A DNA stretch of 51,869 nt from Blautia sp. BIOML-A1 (GCF_009883055.1 NZ_WWVR01000023.1:1-51869); one strand, 5' to 3'. Counted from the first letter of the stretch, positions 41,201 through 51,043 are shown. Translations and numbers: made by a program. The notes: generated from the sequence alone by a model not told the origin.

Positions 41201-41212
41201 GGGCCTTTTTTT
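41184..41212. terminator. Bidirectional terminator between pap and nrdR
   Basis: AAGGCCCT and AGGGCCTT form a perfect short stem with T-runs on both strands. It overlaps the pap stop codon and lies at the nrdR stop. Confidence 0.8.
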
Positions 41213-41684
41213 ATGGTTCCATAAACTTCTTCAGTTCATCCATAAAGGTGCTTACATCCTTAAATTCACGATATACGGATGCAAAGCGGACATATGCAAC
41301 AGCATCGAGATCTTTGAGATGCTCCATGACAATCTCACCGATACGGGTGCTGGAGATTTCTTTATCTGCATTCTCAAAAATAGAACCCTCAATAGAGTCG
41401 ATCATGGACTCGATCGTTTCAATAGGAATCGGACGTTTATAGCACGCACGAAGAACACCGTCCTGGATCTTGGAGCGGTGATAAGCTTCTCTTGTCTGAT
41501 CCTTCTTAATGACACTTAAGGGAATGGTTTCAACCTTCTCGTAGGTGGTAAATCTCTTGCCGCAAGATTCACACATCCTTCTCCTGCGGATCGCATTCGT
41601 ATCTTCTACAGGCCGGGAATCAACGACCTTGGTATTATCCTGATTACAAAATGGACATCTCACGTAAGTATCCCTCTTTTCCAT
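41211..41684 (-). CDS. nrdR: Transcriptional repressor NrdR
   Basis: NrdR represses ribonucleotide reductase genes in response to ATP/dATP. The 157-residue product has the N-terminal zinc ribbon (RCPFCNQDNTKVVDSRP ... RRRRMCESCGKRFTTYE) and the ATP-cone (about 50-140: VIKKDQTREAYHRSKIQDGV, ACYKRPI, EIVMEHLKDLDAVAYVRFAS). The length is standard. It has a consensus promoter 12 bases upstream. No nrd genes are in the window. Confidence 0.96.
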   Translation of the reverse strand: MEKRDTYVRCPFCNQDNTKVVDSRPVEDTNAIRRRRMCESCGKRFTTYEKVETIPLSVIKKDQTREAYHRSKIQDGVLRACYKRPIPIETIESMIDSIEGSIFENADKEISSTRIGEIVMEHLKDLDAVAYVRFASVYREFKDVSTFMDELKKFMEP

Positions 41685-41695
41685 TTAATGGACTA

Positions 41696-41725
41696 ATTAT
41701 ACTGTATTTTTTCTGTCGATGTCAA
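41696..41725 (-). promoter_or_regulatory. nrdR promoter
   Basis: TTGACA (41720-41725 on the minus strand), an 18-base spacer and TATAAT (41696-41701). Confidence 0.75.
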
Positions 41726-41775
41726 TAAAAGACGGCACATATTTCACATATTTTCTGCATATATTTTGGAAAAAA

Positions 41776-41804
41776 CGTAATTGTGAGGGCACTGAGCAGT
41801 TACG
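41776..41804 (+). repeat. Dispersed palindromic repeat, copy B
   Basis: CGTAATTGTGAGGGCACTGA followed by GCAGTTACG. It is the same family as copies A and C, with a few substitutions. Confidence 0.65.
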
Positions 41805-41819
41805 GAAAAAGGTATATTT

Positions 41820-42083
41820 ATGCGTCTTTGTGAATTGAAACAGAAAGAAATCATAAATACCTGCACCTGCAAAAGCCTTGGCTGTCCGGTGGATCTGGAA
41901 TTCGATGAAAAAAGCGGGAAGATCACAGCACTGATCGTGCCGGGACCGGGCAAGTTCTGCTGCCTGTGGGGAAGAGACAGTGAATATATCATTCCCTGGA
42001 ATAGTGTCTGTCAGATCGGGGAAGATATTATCCTGGTAGAGATACGAGAAGAAAAAGCATTTCGAAAAGACCGCCTTTTGTAA
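41820..42083 (+). CDS. YlmC/YmxH-family sporulation-associated protein
   Basis: The 87-residue protein matches the small YlmC/YmxH PRC-barrel family of endospore formers: MRLCELKQKEIINTCTCKSL, GCPVDLEFDEKSGKITALIV, then a C-terminal YIIPWNSVCQIGEDIILVEI. The exact role in spores is unknown. It lies just upstream of sigG, its usual neighbour, which supports the assignment. Confidence 0.85.
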   Translation: MRLCELKQKEIINTCTCKSLGCPVDLEFDEKSGKITALIVPGPGKFCCLWGRDSEYIIPWNSVCQIGEDIILVEIREEKAFRKDRLL

Positions 42084-42124
42084 AAATGTCAAGGACTTAT
42101 ATTTTTTATATTTTCTGCAAAAAA

Positions 42125-42154
42125 GTATAATTCATATCCTCCCTGCGAATCATT
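42125..42154 (+). promoter_or_regulatory. Possible SigF/SigG-type promoter of sigG
   Basis: GTATA, 15 bases and GCGAATCATT resemble the forespore consensus (GywTA, then GgnrAnAnTw), about 25-30 bases before the gene's ribosome-binding site. One or two positions differ from consensus. Confidence 0.45.
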
Positions 42155-42186
42155 TTAGTACCAAATGAAATAAGGAGGATATTTCG

Positions 42187-42966
42187 ATGGCACTAAATAA
42201 AGTTGAGATCTGTGGAGTAAATACATCCAGTCTTCCGGTTCTGACCCCTGAGGAAAAAGAGGAGCTTTTTGAGAAGATAAAAGCAGGAGACAAGGAAGCC
42301 AGGGAGCGTTACATCAAAGGGAACCTGCGGCTTGTTTTAAGTGTGATCAAGCGCTTTGGAAACAGCAGCGAAAATGCAGATGATCTTTTTCAGATCGGAT
42401 GCATCGGACTTATGAAGGCCATTGATAATTTTGATACGACCTTAATGGTCAGATTTTCTACTTATGCAGTGCCGATGATCATGGGTGAGATCAGACGTTA
42501 TCTCAGGGATAACAGCAGTATCCGTGTCAGCCGTTCTCTCCGCGACATTGCGTACAAGGCGATTTATGCAAAAGAAAATTATATAAAAAAGAATCTGAAG
42601 GAACCGACGATCGCAGAGATTGCAGAAGAGATCGGGGTGGAAAAGAAAATGATCGTGTATGCCCTCGATGCGATCCAGAATCCGGTCAGTCTTTTTGAAC
42701 CGGTGTATGCGGAAGGAGGAGACACCCTGTATGTGATGGATCAGATCAGTGATAAAAAAAACAAAGAAGATTACTGGCTGGAAAATCTGTCTCTTCAGGA
42801 AGCAATGAACCGGCTTGGTGAAAGGGAAAGACATATTATAGACATGAGATTCTATGAAGGAAAAACGCAGATGGAAGTAGCACAGGAGATTGGAATCTCC
42901 CAGGCACAGGTCAGTCGACTGGAAAAAACAGCACTGCGGAATATGAGAAATTATCTTCGTTCGTAA
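42187..42966 (+). CDS. sigG: RNA polymerase sporulation sigma factor SigG
   Basis: The 259-residue sigma-70 factor begins with the SigG-specific NKVEICGVNTSSLPVLTPEE. Region 2 follows (NLRLVLSVIKRF, DDLFQIGCIGLMKAIDNFD, RFSTYAVPMIMGEIRRYLRD, NSSIRVSRSLRDIAYKA), then region 3 and a region 4 HTH (KTQMEVAQEIGISQAQVSRL). The opening peptide and RVSRSLRD identify it as SigG rather than SigF. AAGGAGG precedes the ATG. It directs late forespore genes, so the organism likely forms spores. Confidence 0.95.
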   Translation: MALNKVEICGVNTSSLPVLTPEEKEELFEKIKAGDKEARERYIKGNLRLVLSVIKRFGNSSENADDLFQIGCIGLMKAIDNFDTTLMVRFSTYAVPMIMGEIRRYLRDNSSIRVSRSLRDIAYKAIYAKENYIKKNLKEPTIAEIAEEIGVEKKMIVYALDAIQNPVSLFEPVYAEGGDTLYVMDQISDKKNKEDYWLENLSLQEAMNRLGERERHIIDMRFYEGKTQMEVAQEIGISQAQVSRLEKTALRNMRNYLRS

Positions 42967-42990
42967 CGGTACAGCATCTTCATTCAGAAA

Positions 42991-43022
42991 AAAACGCTCC
43001 GGCATAAAGACCGGAGCGTTTT
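42991..43022. terminator. Bidirectional terminator between sigG and gdhA
   Basis: AAAACGCTCCGG and CCGGAGCGTTTT form a perfect stem with an eight-base loop between convergent genes. Confidence 0.8.
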
Positions 43023-43054
43023 GTGATTCAGTATATAAGTGAGGAGGAAATCAA

Positions 43055-44425
<1,371 letters not shown>

Positions 44426-44461
44426 CTACGTCTTTGTCAGGCTTACAAATGCCCACGCACT

Positions 44462-44490
44462 ATTATACACGAAAGTGGTAAAGTTGAAAA
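44462..44490 (-). promoter_or_regulatory. gdhA promoter
   Basis: On the minus strand, a perfect TATAAT (44462-44467) has TTTTCA (44485-44490) at 17 bases. The -35 is weak. Confidence 0.5.
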
Positions 44491-44542
44491 GATAAATATT
44501 AATTTTTTTTATAATCTTACTAAATTTGCATGAATAATAGAG

Positions 44543-44613
44543 CAAAATGCCATCACCGAAGGTGATTTGGAATGCATTTTGGCTCGTAACTGTGAGGGTA
44601 CTGAACAGTTACG
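44543..44613 (+). repeat. Dispersed palindromic repeat, copy C (long form)
   Basis: Two adjacent hairpins: AAAATGC/GCATTTT enclosing TCACC/GGTGA, then CGTAACTGT/ACAGTTACG enclosing GAGGGTACTGA. TTGGAATGCATTT is shared with the copy in the ilvB T-box leader. This fills much of the roughly 300-base gap between gdhA and the aminotransferase gene. Confidence 0.7.
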
Positions 44614-44694
44614 AAATTTTTACATCTTGCGAAAATGCCCTGAATATGAGATTATAGTAAAAAATATGTAAATTCTCAGAGAGGAGTGAAAAAA

Positions 44695-45915
44695 TTGAGA
44701 ACATTTGACAAATCAGCCAAACTCGATAATGTACTGTATGATGTAAGAGGCCCGGTGGTGGACGAGGCGGCGAAGATGGAGGAAGAAGGCAAGGAGATTC
44801 TGAAACTGAATATCGGAAATCCATATCCTTTTGGTTTTTCTGCTCCTCAGGAAGTAATCCTGGACATGCTGAGCAATATCCGTACATCACAGGGATATTC
44901 TGATTCCAAGGGTATCTTTTCAGCGCGTAAGGCGATCATGCAGTATGCACAGCTTCGAGGTATTCCGAATGTGACCATGAATGATATTTATACAGGAAAC
45001 GGAGTCAGTGAGCTGATCAATCTGTGCATGCAGGCACTTCTGGATAACGGCGATGAGATTCTGATCCCGGCACCGGATTATCCGTTATGGACTGCAACGG
45101 CAACTCTGGCAGGAGGAAAGGTTGTACATTATATCTGCGATGAACAGTCTGACTGGTATCCGGATATCGAGGATATCAGAAGTAAGATCACAGACAGGAC
45201 TAAGGCAATCGTTATCATTAACCCGAACAATCCGACAGGAGCCGTCTATCCGAAAGAAGTTCTGGAGCAGATTGCACAGATTGCCCGAGAAAAAGAGCTG
45301 ATCATCTTTTCGGATGAGATTTATGACCGTCTGGTCATGGATGATTATAAGCATACATCTATCGCATCTCTTGCACCAGATGTATTCTGCGTGACGTTTT
45401 CCGGCCTTTCCAAATCCCACATGATTGCAGGCTTCCGTATCGGATGGATGATCTTAAGCGGTGCGAAGGATCGCGCAAAGGGATATATAGAGGGAATCAA
45501 GATGCTTTCATCTATGCGTCTCTGTTCCAATGTACCGGCGCAGGCAATCGTTCAGACAGCTCTTGGCGGTTACCAGAGTGTGACTGAGTATATAAAACCG
45601 GGCGGAAGGGTTTATGAACAGAGAGAATGTATCTACAATGCATTGAAGGATATTCCGGGAATCAGTGTTGTGAAGCCGCATGCGGCATTCTATATTTTCC
45701 CTAAGCTGGATATTGAGAAATTCAATATTACAGATGATGAGCAGTTTGCACTGGATTTCCTTCATGAGAAGCAGGTGCTTCTTGTGCCGGGAAAAGGCTT
45801 CAACTGGGGAGCACCGGATCATTTCCGCGTGGTTTATCTGCCGAATATCAGACAGCTTGAGACAGCATCACAGAAACTTCGGGAGTTTCTCAGTACATAT
45901 CGTCAGGGAAAATAA
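44695..45915 (+). CDS. alaA: Class I aminotransferase (alanine aminotransferase AlaA-like)
   Basis: This PLP enzyme (406 residues from TTG 44695, with GGAG eight bases upstream; a GTG at 44686 overlaps the site) looks like AlaA. Motifs are LKLNIGNPYPFGF, IYTGNGVSELINLCMQALLD, INPNNPTGAVY, SDEIYDRLVMDD, the PLP lysine in TFSGLSKSHMIAGFRIGW, and FRVVYLPN with the carboxylate-binding arginine. The AlaA type makes alanine from pyruvate and glutamate; substrate is inferred from overall likeness. It is a single gene facing away from gdhA, which supplies glutamate. Confidence 0.85.
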   Translation: MRTFDKSAKLDNVLYDVRGPVVDEAAKMEEEGKEILKLNIGNPYPFGFSAPQEVILDMLSNIRTSQGYSDSKGIFSARKAIMQYAQLRGIPNVTMNDIYTGNGVSELINLCMQALLDNGDEILIPAPDYPLWTATATLAGGKVVHYICDEQSDWYPDIEDIRSKITDRTKAIVIINPNNPTGAVYPKEVLEQIAQIAREKELIIFSDEIYDRLVMDDYKHTSIASLAPDVFCVTFSGLSKSHMIAGFRIGWMILSGAKDRAKGYIEGIKMLSSMRLCSNVPAQAIVQTALGGYQSVTEYIKPGGRVYEQRECIYNALKDIPGISVVKPHAAFYIFPKLDIEKFNITDDEQFALDFLHEKQVLLVPGKGFNWGAPDHFRVVYLPNIRQLETASQKLREFLSTYRQGK

Positions 45916-45932
45916 GCTCTGAATTTTTGGGA

Positions 45933-45961
45933 TAGACCAAAATCCGTTTTGATGGTATACT
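45933..45961 (+). promoter_or_regulatory. Citrate synthase promoter
   Basis: TAGACC (45933-45938), 17 bases and TATACT (45956-45961). A hairpin (TTGTTGAACTGC / GCAGTAACAA, near 45993-46035) lies in the leader. Confidence 0.5.
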
Positions 45962-46087
45962 ATATCTACTGCGTTATATAACTATGGCGGCAATTGGCGC
46001 TTGTTGAACTGCAGGAAAGAAAGCAGTAACAACATTTAGGAGGGAGAATGATCGAGAGAAATCAGAGGATTTGAAAGGAGAATATAT

Positions 46088-47449
46088 ATGTCAGGATTTA
46101 ATATGAAAGTAACTCCGGAGATCGAACGGCTCACAGAGGCGTGCAAGGATCATACTACCATGGATATTTCTCTGTATGGCAAGTATGATGTAAAGCGCGG
46201 CCTGCGTGATATCAATGGTAAGGGTGTCCTTGCCGGTCTGACGCAGGTTTCTAATGTGCAGGCTGTTAAGGTTGTAGATGGTAAGGAAGTTCCCTGTGCA
46301 GGAAGTCTGTATTACAGAGGCTACAATATCAAAGACCTTACGGCCGGTTTTGTAAAAGATAAGCGTTTTGGATTTGAGGAGACAACCTATCTTCTTCTGT
46401 TTGGCGCACTGCCGGATGAGAAGCAGCTTGAGGAATTCAAGGAGCTTCTGGCAAATCAGAGGTCACTGCCGCGAAATTTTGTCAGAGATGTTATTATGAA
46501 AGCACCGGGACGTGACATTATGAATGCCCTGTCAAGAAGTGTTCTGACTTTGTATTCTTATGATAATAATCCGGATGATATTTCGCTTCCGAATGTACTG
46601 CGTCAGTGCCTGAATCTGATCAGTATCTTCCCGCTGTTGTCAGTATATGGTTATCAGGCGTATAATCATTATGTAAGAGGCAAGAGTCTTTATATTCATA
46701 ATCCGAAGAAAGAACTTTCAACAGCTGAGAATATTCTTCGTATGCTCCGCCCGGACAAGAAGTACACAGATCTTGAGGCGAAGATCCTGGATCTTGCGCT
46801 TATCCTTCATATGGAGCACGGCGGTGGTAATAACTCTACTTTTACCACACATGTAGTATCATCATCAGGAACGGATACATATTCGGCGATCGCTGCTGCA
46901 CTGGGATCTCTTAAGGGACCGAAGCACGGTGGTGCCAACATCAAGGTAATCCAGATGTTCCAGGACATGAAGAAGGAAGTTAAGGACTGGGAAGATGAGG
47001 ATGAGGTAAGAGAATATCTTAAGCGTCTTCTGCACAAAGAGGTCTTTGATAAGAGAGGTCTGATCTATGGTATGGGACATGCGATCTACTCTGTTTCCGA
47101 CCCGAGAGCGGAAGTTCTGCGAAGCTTTGTAGAAAGTCTTGCCAAAGAAAAGGGACGTATGAAGGATTACAGACTGTACTCTATGGTGGAATGGATGGCG
47201 CCGCAGGTCATTGCAGAAGAACGTCGCATCTACAAGGGTGTCAGTGCCAATGTGGACTTTTACAGTGGTTTTGTTTACAGTATGCTGGATCTTCCGCTGG
47301 AACTGTATACACCAATGTTTGCAGTAGCCCGTATCGTAGGCTGGAGCGCACATCGTATGGAGGAGCTTATCAATACAGACAAGATCATTCGTCCTGCATA
47401 CAAGAATGTGCTTCCTGAGGCACAGTATGTGCCGCTCAAAGAAAGATAA
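46088..47449 (+). CDS. gltA: Citrate synthase
   Basis: The enzyme condenses acetyl-CoA and oxaloacetate. The 453-residue product has GSLYYRGYNIKDL, the active-site segments HMEHGGGNNSTFTTHVVSSS, GPKHGGANIKVIQMFQDM, LIYGMGHAIYSVSDPRAEVL, NVDFYSGFVYSMLDLPLELY and HRMEELI with catalytic His and Asp residues. AAAGGAG precedes the ATG. No aconitase or isocitrate dehydrogenase genes are nearby, so it may feed glutamate synthesis through an incomplete cycle, as in many Clostridia. Confidence 0.93.
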   Translation: MSGFNMKVTPEIERLTEACKDHTTMDISLYGKYDVKRGLRDINGKGVLAGLTQVSNVQAVKVVDGKEVPCAGSLYYRGYNIKDLTAGFVKDKRFGFEETTYLLLFGALPDEKQLEEFKELLANQRSLPRNFVRDVIMKAPGRDIMNALSRSVLTLYSYDNNPDDISLPNVLRQCLNLISIFPLLSVYGYQAYNHYVRGKSLYIHNPKKELSTAENILRMLRPDKKYTDLEAKILDLALILHMEHGGGNNSTFTTHVVSSSGTDTYSAIAAALGSLKGPKHGGANIKVIQMFQDMKKEVKDWEDEDEVREYLKRLLHKEVFDKRGLIYGMGHAIYSVSDPRAEVLRSFVESLAKEKGRMKDYRLYSMVEWMAPQVIAEERRIYKGVSANVDFYSGFVYSMLDLPLELYTPMFAVARIVGWSAHRMEELINTDKIIRPAYKNVLPEAQYVPLKER

Positions 47450-47463
47450 GACAGGAGATAAAA

Positions 47464-47967
47464 ATGTTTCGGTGTTTTTTTCCGGATGAATATGTAGATT
47501 CTACATACGTGATCGATTTTGACAGGCTGTATCAGGAAGGATACAGAGGTCTGATCTTTGACATTGATAATACACTTGTACCGCACGGGGCACCGGCAGA
47601 TGCACGCGCGATCGCGTTGTTTGAGCATCTTAAGGAGCTGGGATTTGGCTGCTGCCTTTTATCCAACAACCAGAGAAAGAGAGTTTCTTCCTTTAATGAT
47701 GCGGTTGGTGTGAATTATATTGAGAACGCACACAAGCCTTCTGTGCGTAACTATAACAAGGCAATGGAGATTCTGGGAACGGACACCGGAAATACCATTT
47801 TTATCGGAGATCAGCTTTTTACAGATGTATACGGTGCCAAAAGAGCAGGGATCCGCAACATCCTGGTAAAGCCGATCAATCCAAAAGAAGAAATCCAGAT
47901 CGTGCTTAAACGCTATCTGGAAAAAATAGTATTACACTTTTATAAGAAAGAGGAGGGGATTTCATGA
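47464..47967 (+). CDS. yqeG: YqeG-family HAD-IIIA phosphatase
   Basis: The 167-residue protein has the HAD nucleophile motif LIFDIDNTLVPHG (about 33-45), LLSNNQRKRVSSF (motif II, about 70), a lysine in AHKPSVRNYNKAME (motif III) and GDQLFTDVYGAKRAG (motif IV), with no cap domain, as in the YqeG/HAD-IIIA group. Relatives are possible phosphatidylglycerophosphate phosphatases; the substrate is not established here. It overlaps the shikimate kinase gene by four bases (ATGA). Confidence 0.9.
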   Translation: MFRCFFPDEYVDSTYVIDFDRLYQEGYRGLIFDIDNTLVPHGAPADARAIALFEHLKELGFGCCLLSNNQRKRVSSFNDAVGVNYIENAHKPSVRNYNKAMEILGTDTGNTIFIGDQLFTDVYGAKRAGIRNILVKPINPKEEIQIVLKRYLEKIVLHFYKKEEGIS

Positions 47968-48476
47968 ACCATGTGGTGATCATCGGGTTTATGGGTTCAG
48001 GTAAAACAAGAGTAGGAAAACAACTGTCCAAGGATCTGGGATTATCATTTGTTGATCTGGAGAGACTTATCACAAGAAAGATGAATATGTCTGCCAGAGA
48101 GATATTTCAGCGGTTTGGTGAACCGTATTACCGTGCACTGGAGACAGTGGCACTCAAACAGTTTATCCAGGACAGTGAGCGCAGGGTTATTTCTCTGGGA
48201 GCAGGGCTTCCGCTGCAGGAGCAGAATGAGAAATATCTGAAAGAAGTCGGTACGATCGTTTATCTCAAAGGTTCACTGGCAACTCTTAAGAAGCGTCTGG
48301 AAGGCTCCAGCAAGGATCCGATGCTGGATGGAGATGACCGTGATGAGAAGATCAAGAAGCTTCTGAAGCAGAGAGATCCGGTCTATGAGAAGTTTGCAGA
48401 CATTACGGTTGTTACCGGAGAAAAGCCGTTTGAGGAGCTTATTAAGGAAATCGAAGAGAAATTAGCTGCACAATAA
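47964..48476 (+). CDS. aroK: Shikimate kinase
   Basis: AroK phosphorylates shikimate in aromatic amino acid synthesis. The 170-residue product has the P-loop IIGFMGSGKTRVGKQL, the shikimate-binding FVDLE (Asp near residue 33) with RFGEPYYRALE, and the lid region DPMLDG...RDPVYEKFAD. The usual GGG stretch reads LGAGLPLQEQN here, an Ala in the middle glycine position. It overlaps yqeG by four bases and is the only aro gene in the window. It could supply chorismate for the pab genes, but it is not linked to them. Confidence 0.9.
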   Translation: MNHVVIIGFMGSGKTRVGKQLSKDLGLSFVDLERLITRKMNMSAREIFQRFGEPYYRALETVALKQFIQDSERRVISLGAGLPLQEQNEKYLKEVGTIVYLKGSLATLKKRLEGSSKDPMLDGDDRDEKIKKLLKQRDPVYEKFADITVVTGEKPFEELIKEIEEKLAAQ

Positions 48477-48485
48477 AAAAAGTAG

Positions 48486-48514
48486 TTGAAAAATCTTCAT
48501 GTGTATTATAAAAT
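48486..48514 (+). promoter_or_regulatory. efp promoter
   Basis: TTGAAA (48486-48491), 17 bases and TAAAAT (48509-48514). Confidence 0.55.
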
Positions 48515-48550
48515 AATTAGCAGTGACAACATAAGAAGGAGGATATTAAA

Positions 48551-49108
48551 ATGATTTCAGCAGGTGATTTCAAAAACGGTATCACACTTGAGATTGAAGG
48601 AAATGTATGTCAGATCGTTGAGTTCCAGCATGTAAAACCTGGAAAGGGCGCTGCATTCGTAAGAACCAAATATAAAAATATCATCACAGGAGCAGTTCTG
48701 GAAAGATCTTTCCGTCCTACAGAGAAATTCCCACAGGCACGTATCGATCGTGTAGATATGAGCTACCTGTACAATGACGGAGATCTTTACAACTTCATGA
48801 ACGTTGAGACCTATGATCAGGTTGCACTGACCAAAGATCAGGTAGGCGATTCTCTTAAATTCGTAAAAGAGAATGAAGTAGTTAAGATTTGTTCCTGGAA
48901 CGGCAATGTATATGCAATCGAGCCGCCTCTGTTCGTAGAACTTGAGGTTATTGATACTGAGCCGGGATTCGCTGGAAACACAGCACAGGGTGCTACCAAA
49001 CCGGCAACTGTTGAGACAGGTGCACAGGTTCAGGTTCCGCTGTTCGTAAACCAGGGTGACAAACTTAAAATCGATACAAGAACAGGTGAATATCTGTCTC
49101 GTGTATAA
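48551..49108 (+). CDS. efp: Translation elongation factor P
   Basis: EF-P rescues ribosomes stalled at polyproline. The 185-residue product has the usual three domains, with [18 protein letters not shown] at the start, the loop [15 protein letters not shown] whose lysine can be modified, and the C-terminal [26 protein letters not shown] ending (here [17 protein letters not shown]). AAGGAGG lies before the ATG, and a hairpin terminator follows. No EF-P-modifying enzyme gene (yaeJ/earP/ymfI type) is in the window. Confidence 0.96.
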   Translation: MISAGDFKNGITLEIEGNVCQIVEFQHVKPGKGAAFVRTKYKNIITGAVLERSFRPTEKFPQARIDRVDMSYLYNDGDLYNFMNVETYDQVALTKDQVGDSLKFVKENEVVKICSWNGNVYAIEPPLFVELEVIDTEPGFAGNTAQGATKPATVETGAQVQVPLFVNQGDKLKIDTRTGEYLSRV

Positions 49109-49126
49109 TTTATAAGAAATGATAGG

Positions 49127-49156
49127 ATACCACCGGAGAGATTCGGTGGTATTTTT
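49127..49156 (+). terminator. efp terminator
   Basis: ATACCACCG and CGGTGGTAT form a perfect stem followed by TTTTT. Confidence 0.85.
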
Positions 49157-49208
49157 CATGTGAAAAACGCTCCGCGAGGATGCGTCCAGATATATCAGAG
49201 GAGAAAAT

Positions 49209-50216
49209 ATGGAATACAGAACATTAGGAAAAACAGGATTAAAGATTTCACGTATGGGATTTGGAGGGATTCCGATCCAGAAGATTGACGAGGAAGGTAC
49301 AAGAAAGCTGCTCCACGAGATGATGGAGAAGGGAGTCAACTATATTGATTCTGCGAGAGGATATACGGTCAGTGAACAGTATATCGGCTATGGCCTGGAG
49401 GGAATCCGTGACAAATTTGTACTTGCAACCAAATCCATGTCCCGGACAAAAGAAGCAATGGCAGCAGATATTGAGACAAGTCTTGGAAACTTCCGTACAG
49501 ACTATATTGATCTTTATCAGGTACACAATCCAAGTATGGAGCAGCTCGATCAGGTGATGGGAGAAGGCGGTGCACTGGAGGCTCTTATGGAGGCGAGGGC
49601 TGCCGACAAGATCGGACACATCGGACTGACTGCACATTCTACAGAGGTTTTTGAGCGTGCACTGGAACTGGACTGGGTGGAAACGATCATGTTCCCATAT
49701 AATATCGTTGAGCAGCAGGGAGCAGAACTGATTCACAAATGTGCAGAAAAGAACATCGGTTTTATTGTTATGAAACCGCTGGCGGGGGGCGCGATCGAGG
49801 ATGCATCCCTGGCTCTTCGTTATGTCTGTTCCAATCCGGATGTGACCGTAGTGATCCCGGGAATGGCAGAGATACACGAACTGGAGCAGAACCTGGCTGC
49901 ATGTTCCAATACAGAGCCGCTTACGCAGGAAGAATTAAAGGAAATGGATAAAGTCCGCGAACAGCTCGGCACCGATTTCTGCCGCCGCTGTAACTACTGT
50001 GCCCCGTGTACTGTCGGAATCAATATTCCAAATGTATTTCTGTTTGCCGGTTATCTTCAGAGATACGATTTGGCTGACTGGGCGAAGGATCGTTACAGTA
50101 CGCTCAAGGTGAAGGCTTCCGCCTGCATTGGCTGCGGAAAGTGTGAGCCAAGATGCCCGTATCATCTGCCGATTCGTGAAAAACTGAAGAAGTGCGCCAG
50201 GGACATGGGAGAATAA
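49209..50216 (+). CDS. Aldo/keto reductase with C-terminal 4Fe-4S domain
   Basis: The 335-residue protein has the AKR barrel (residues 1 to about 250): YRTLGKTGLKISRMGFGGIP, the catalytic-type GVNYIDSARGYTVSEQYIG with Tyr, and YQVHNPS. A C-terminal cysteine-rich region follows: CRRCNYCAPC near 260-270, then ACIGCGKCEPRCPYH (about 305-320) of ferredoxin type. The Fe-S tail suggests electron transfer to or from ferredoxin rather than plain NAD(P)H use. This clostridial AKR subgroup is common; its substrate is unknown. Confidence 0.9.
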   Translation: MEYRTLGKTGLKISRMGFGGIPIQKIDEEGTRKLLHEMMEKGVNYIDSARGYTVSEQYIGYGLEGIRDKFVLATKSMSRTKEAMAADIETSLGNFRTDYIDLYQVHNPSMEQLDQVMGEGGALEALMEARAADKIGHIGLTAHSTEVFERALELDWVETIMFPYNIVEQQGAELIHKCAEKNIGFIVMKPLAGGAIEDASLALRYVCSNPDVTVVIPGMAEIHELEQNLAACSNTEPLTQEELKEMDKVREQLGTDFCRRCNYCAPCTVGINIPNVFLFAGYLQRYDLADWAKDRYSTLKVKASACIGCGKCEPRCPYHLPIREKLKKCARDMGE

Positions 50217-50248
50217 AAATATTTGTAATCGTTTACAGTAATAAATAT

Positions 50249-50536
50249 TCAAGAATCTATATTTTTGGATGCGGGGAAAGAAAGAAGATTTATATTGCAT
50301 CTGCAGACTTTATGACAAGGAATACTGTCCACCGTGTCGAAGTAGCCACACCGATCTATGACCCGGAGATTGCACAGCGGCTGGAAGAGATGTTTATTAC
50401 AATGCTTAGTGACAATCAGAAGGCCAGAGAAGAAGATGAAGAGGGAAATTATCATCTGATATACAGACAGGAAGATACGCCGCTGAATTCTCAGAAATTT
50501 TTCTATGAGTCTGCGTACAACAATGCCCTGCAATGA
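50249..50536 (+). pseudogene. ppk1: Polyphosphate kinase 1, C-terminal remnant
   Basis: Residues SRIYIFGCGERKKIYIASAD, FMTRNTVHRVEVATPIYDPE and ITMLSDNQKARE closely match the end of PPK1. Only about 95 of 690 or so residues remain. The match starts just after the position of the catalytic histidine (EH before SRIY in the family; here KY). There is no suitable start or ribosome-binding site, and the frame opens inside the aldo/keto reductase gene. It is a decayed gene end, read in the same direction, followed by an intact terminator. A functional two-domain PPK2 is encoded about 9 kb away. Confidence 0.85.
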
Positions 50537-50576
50537 AAGATTGTGACCAAAAATTGACATTCTTTAACTGTTACAT

Positions 50577-50606
50577 AAAAAACTGCCATTATAATGGCAG
50601 TTTTTT
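50577..50606 (+). terminator. Terminator after the ppk1 remnant
   Basis: AAAAAACTGCCATTA and TAATGGCAGTTTTTT form a hairpin with a T-run. Confidence 0.8.
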
Positions 50607-50621
50607 GTGCTTTTTTTTGAC

Positions 50622-50651
50622 TTGTTATGTCGAAAAAGGATGTGATATAAT
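50622..50651 (+). promoter_or_regulatory. lrgAB promoter
   Basis: TTGTTA (50622-50627), 18 bases and TATAAT (50646-50651) lie upstream of a strong AGGAGG. Confidence 0.65.
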
Positions 50652-50685
50652 AATCGGCAGTTGAGTTTTTAGGAGGCGAAAAAAA

Positions 50686-51042
50686 GTGAAATATCTAAGA
50701 CAGTTTGGAATCATCCTTGCTGTGACCTGTGCGGGGGAAATCATGAAGTATTTTATCCCGCTTGCGATACCGGGCAGTATTTATGGATTGATTCTGATGT
50801 TTGTGCTTCTGCTTACAAGAGCGATCAAGGTAGAGCACGTGAAAGAAACCGGTGAATTTCTGATTGAGATCATGCCGCTTATGTTTATTCCGGCAGGTGC
50901 AGGACTTATTACTTCCTGGAGCCAGCTGCAGTCCTTTCTGGCGCCGCTTCTGGTGATCACGATCTTATCTACGTTTATCGTTATGATCGTTACAGGAAAG
51001 GTTACAGATTTCCTGATTTCCAGAAGAAGGGAGAAAAAGTAA
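50686..51042 (+). CDS. lrgA: CidA/LrgA-family holin-like membrane protein
   Basis: The 118-residue protein has four membrane segments and the LrgA-family stretches PLAIPGSIYGLILMFVLLLT and IMPLMFIPAGAGLITSW. LrgA works with LrgB; the pair is linked to control of autolysis and, in several Firmicutes, to pyruvate uptake. It starts with GTG 50686, with AGGAGG nine bases upstream. LrgB follows after one base. No LytSR regulator is in the window. Confidence 0.93.
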   Translation: MKYLRQFGIILAVTCAGEIMKYFIPLAIPGSIYGLILMFVLLLTRAIKVEHVKETGEFLIEIMPLMFIPAGAGLITSWSQLQSFLAPLLVITILSTFIVMIVTGKVTDFLISRRREKK

Positions 51043-51043
51043 G

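Noticed and set aside
45993..46035. Hairpin before citrate synthase as a sixth copy of the dispersed repeat
   Set aside because: It has a similar GCAGTAACAA arm, but the loop and flanks do not match the family, and the stem has gaps.
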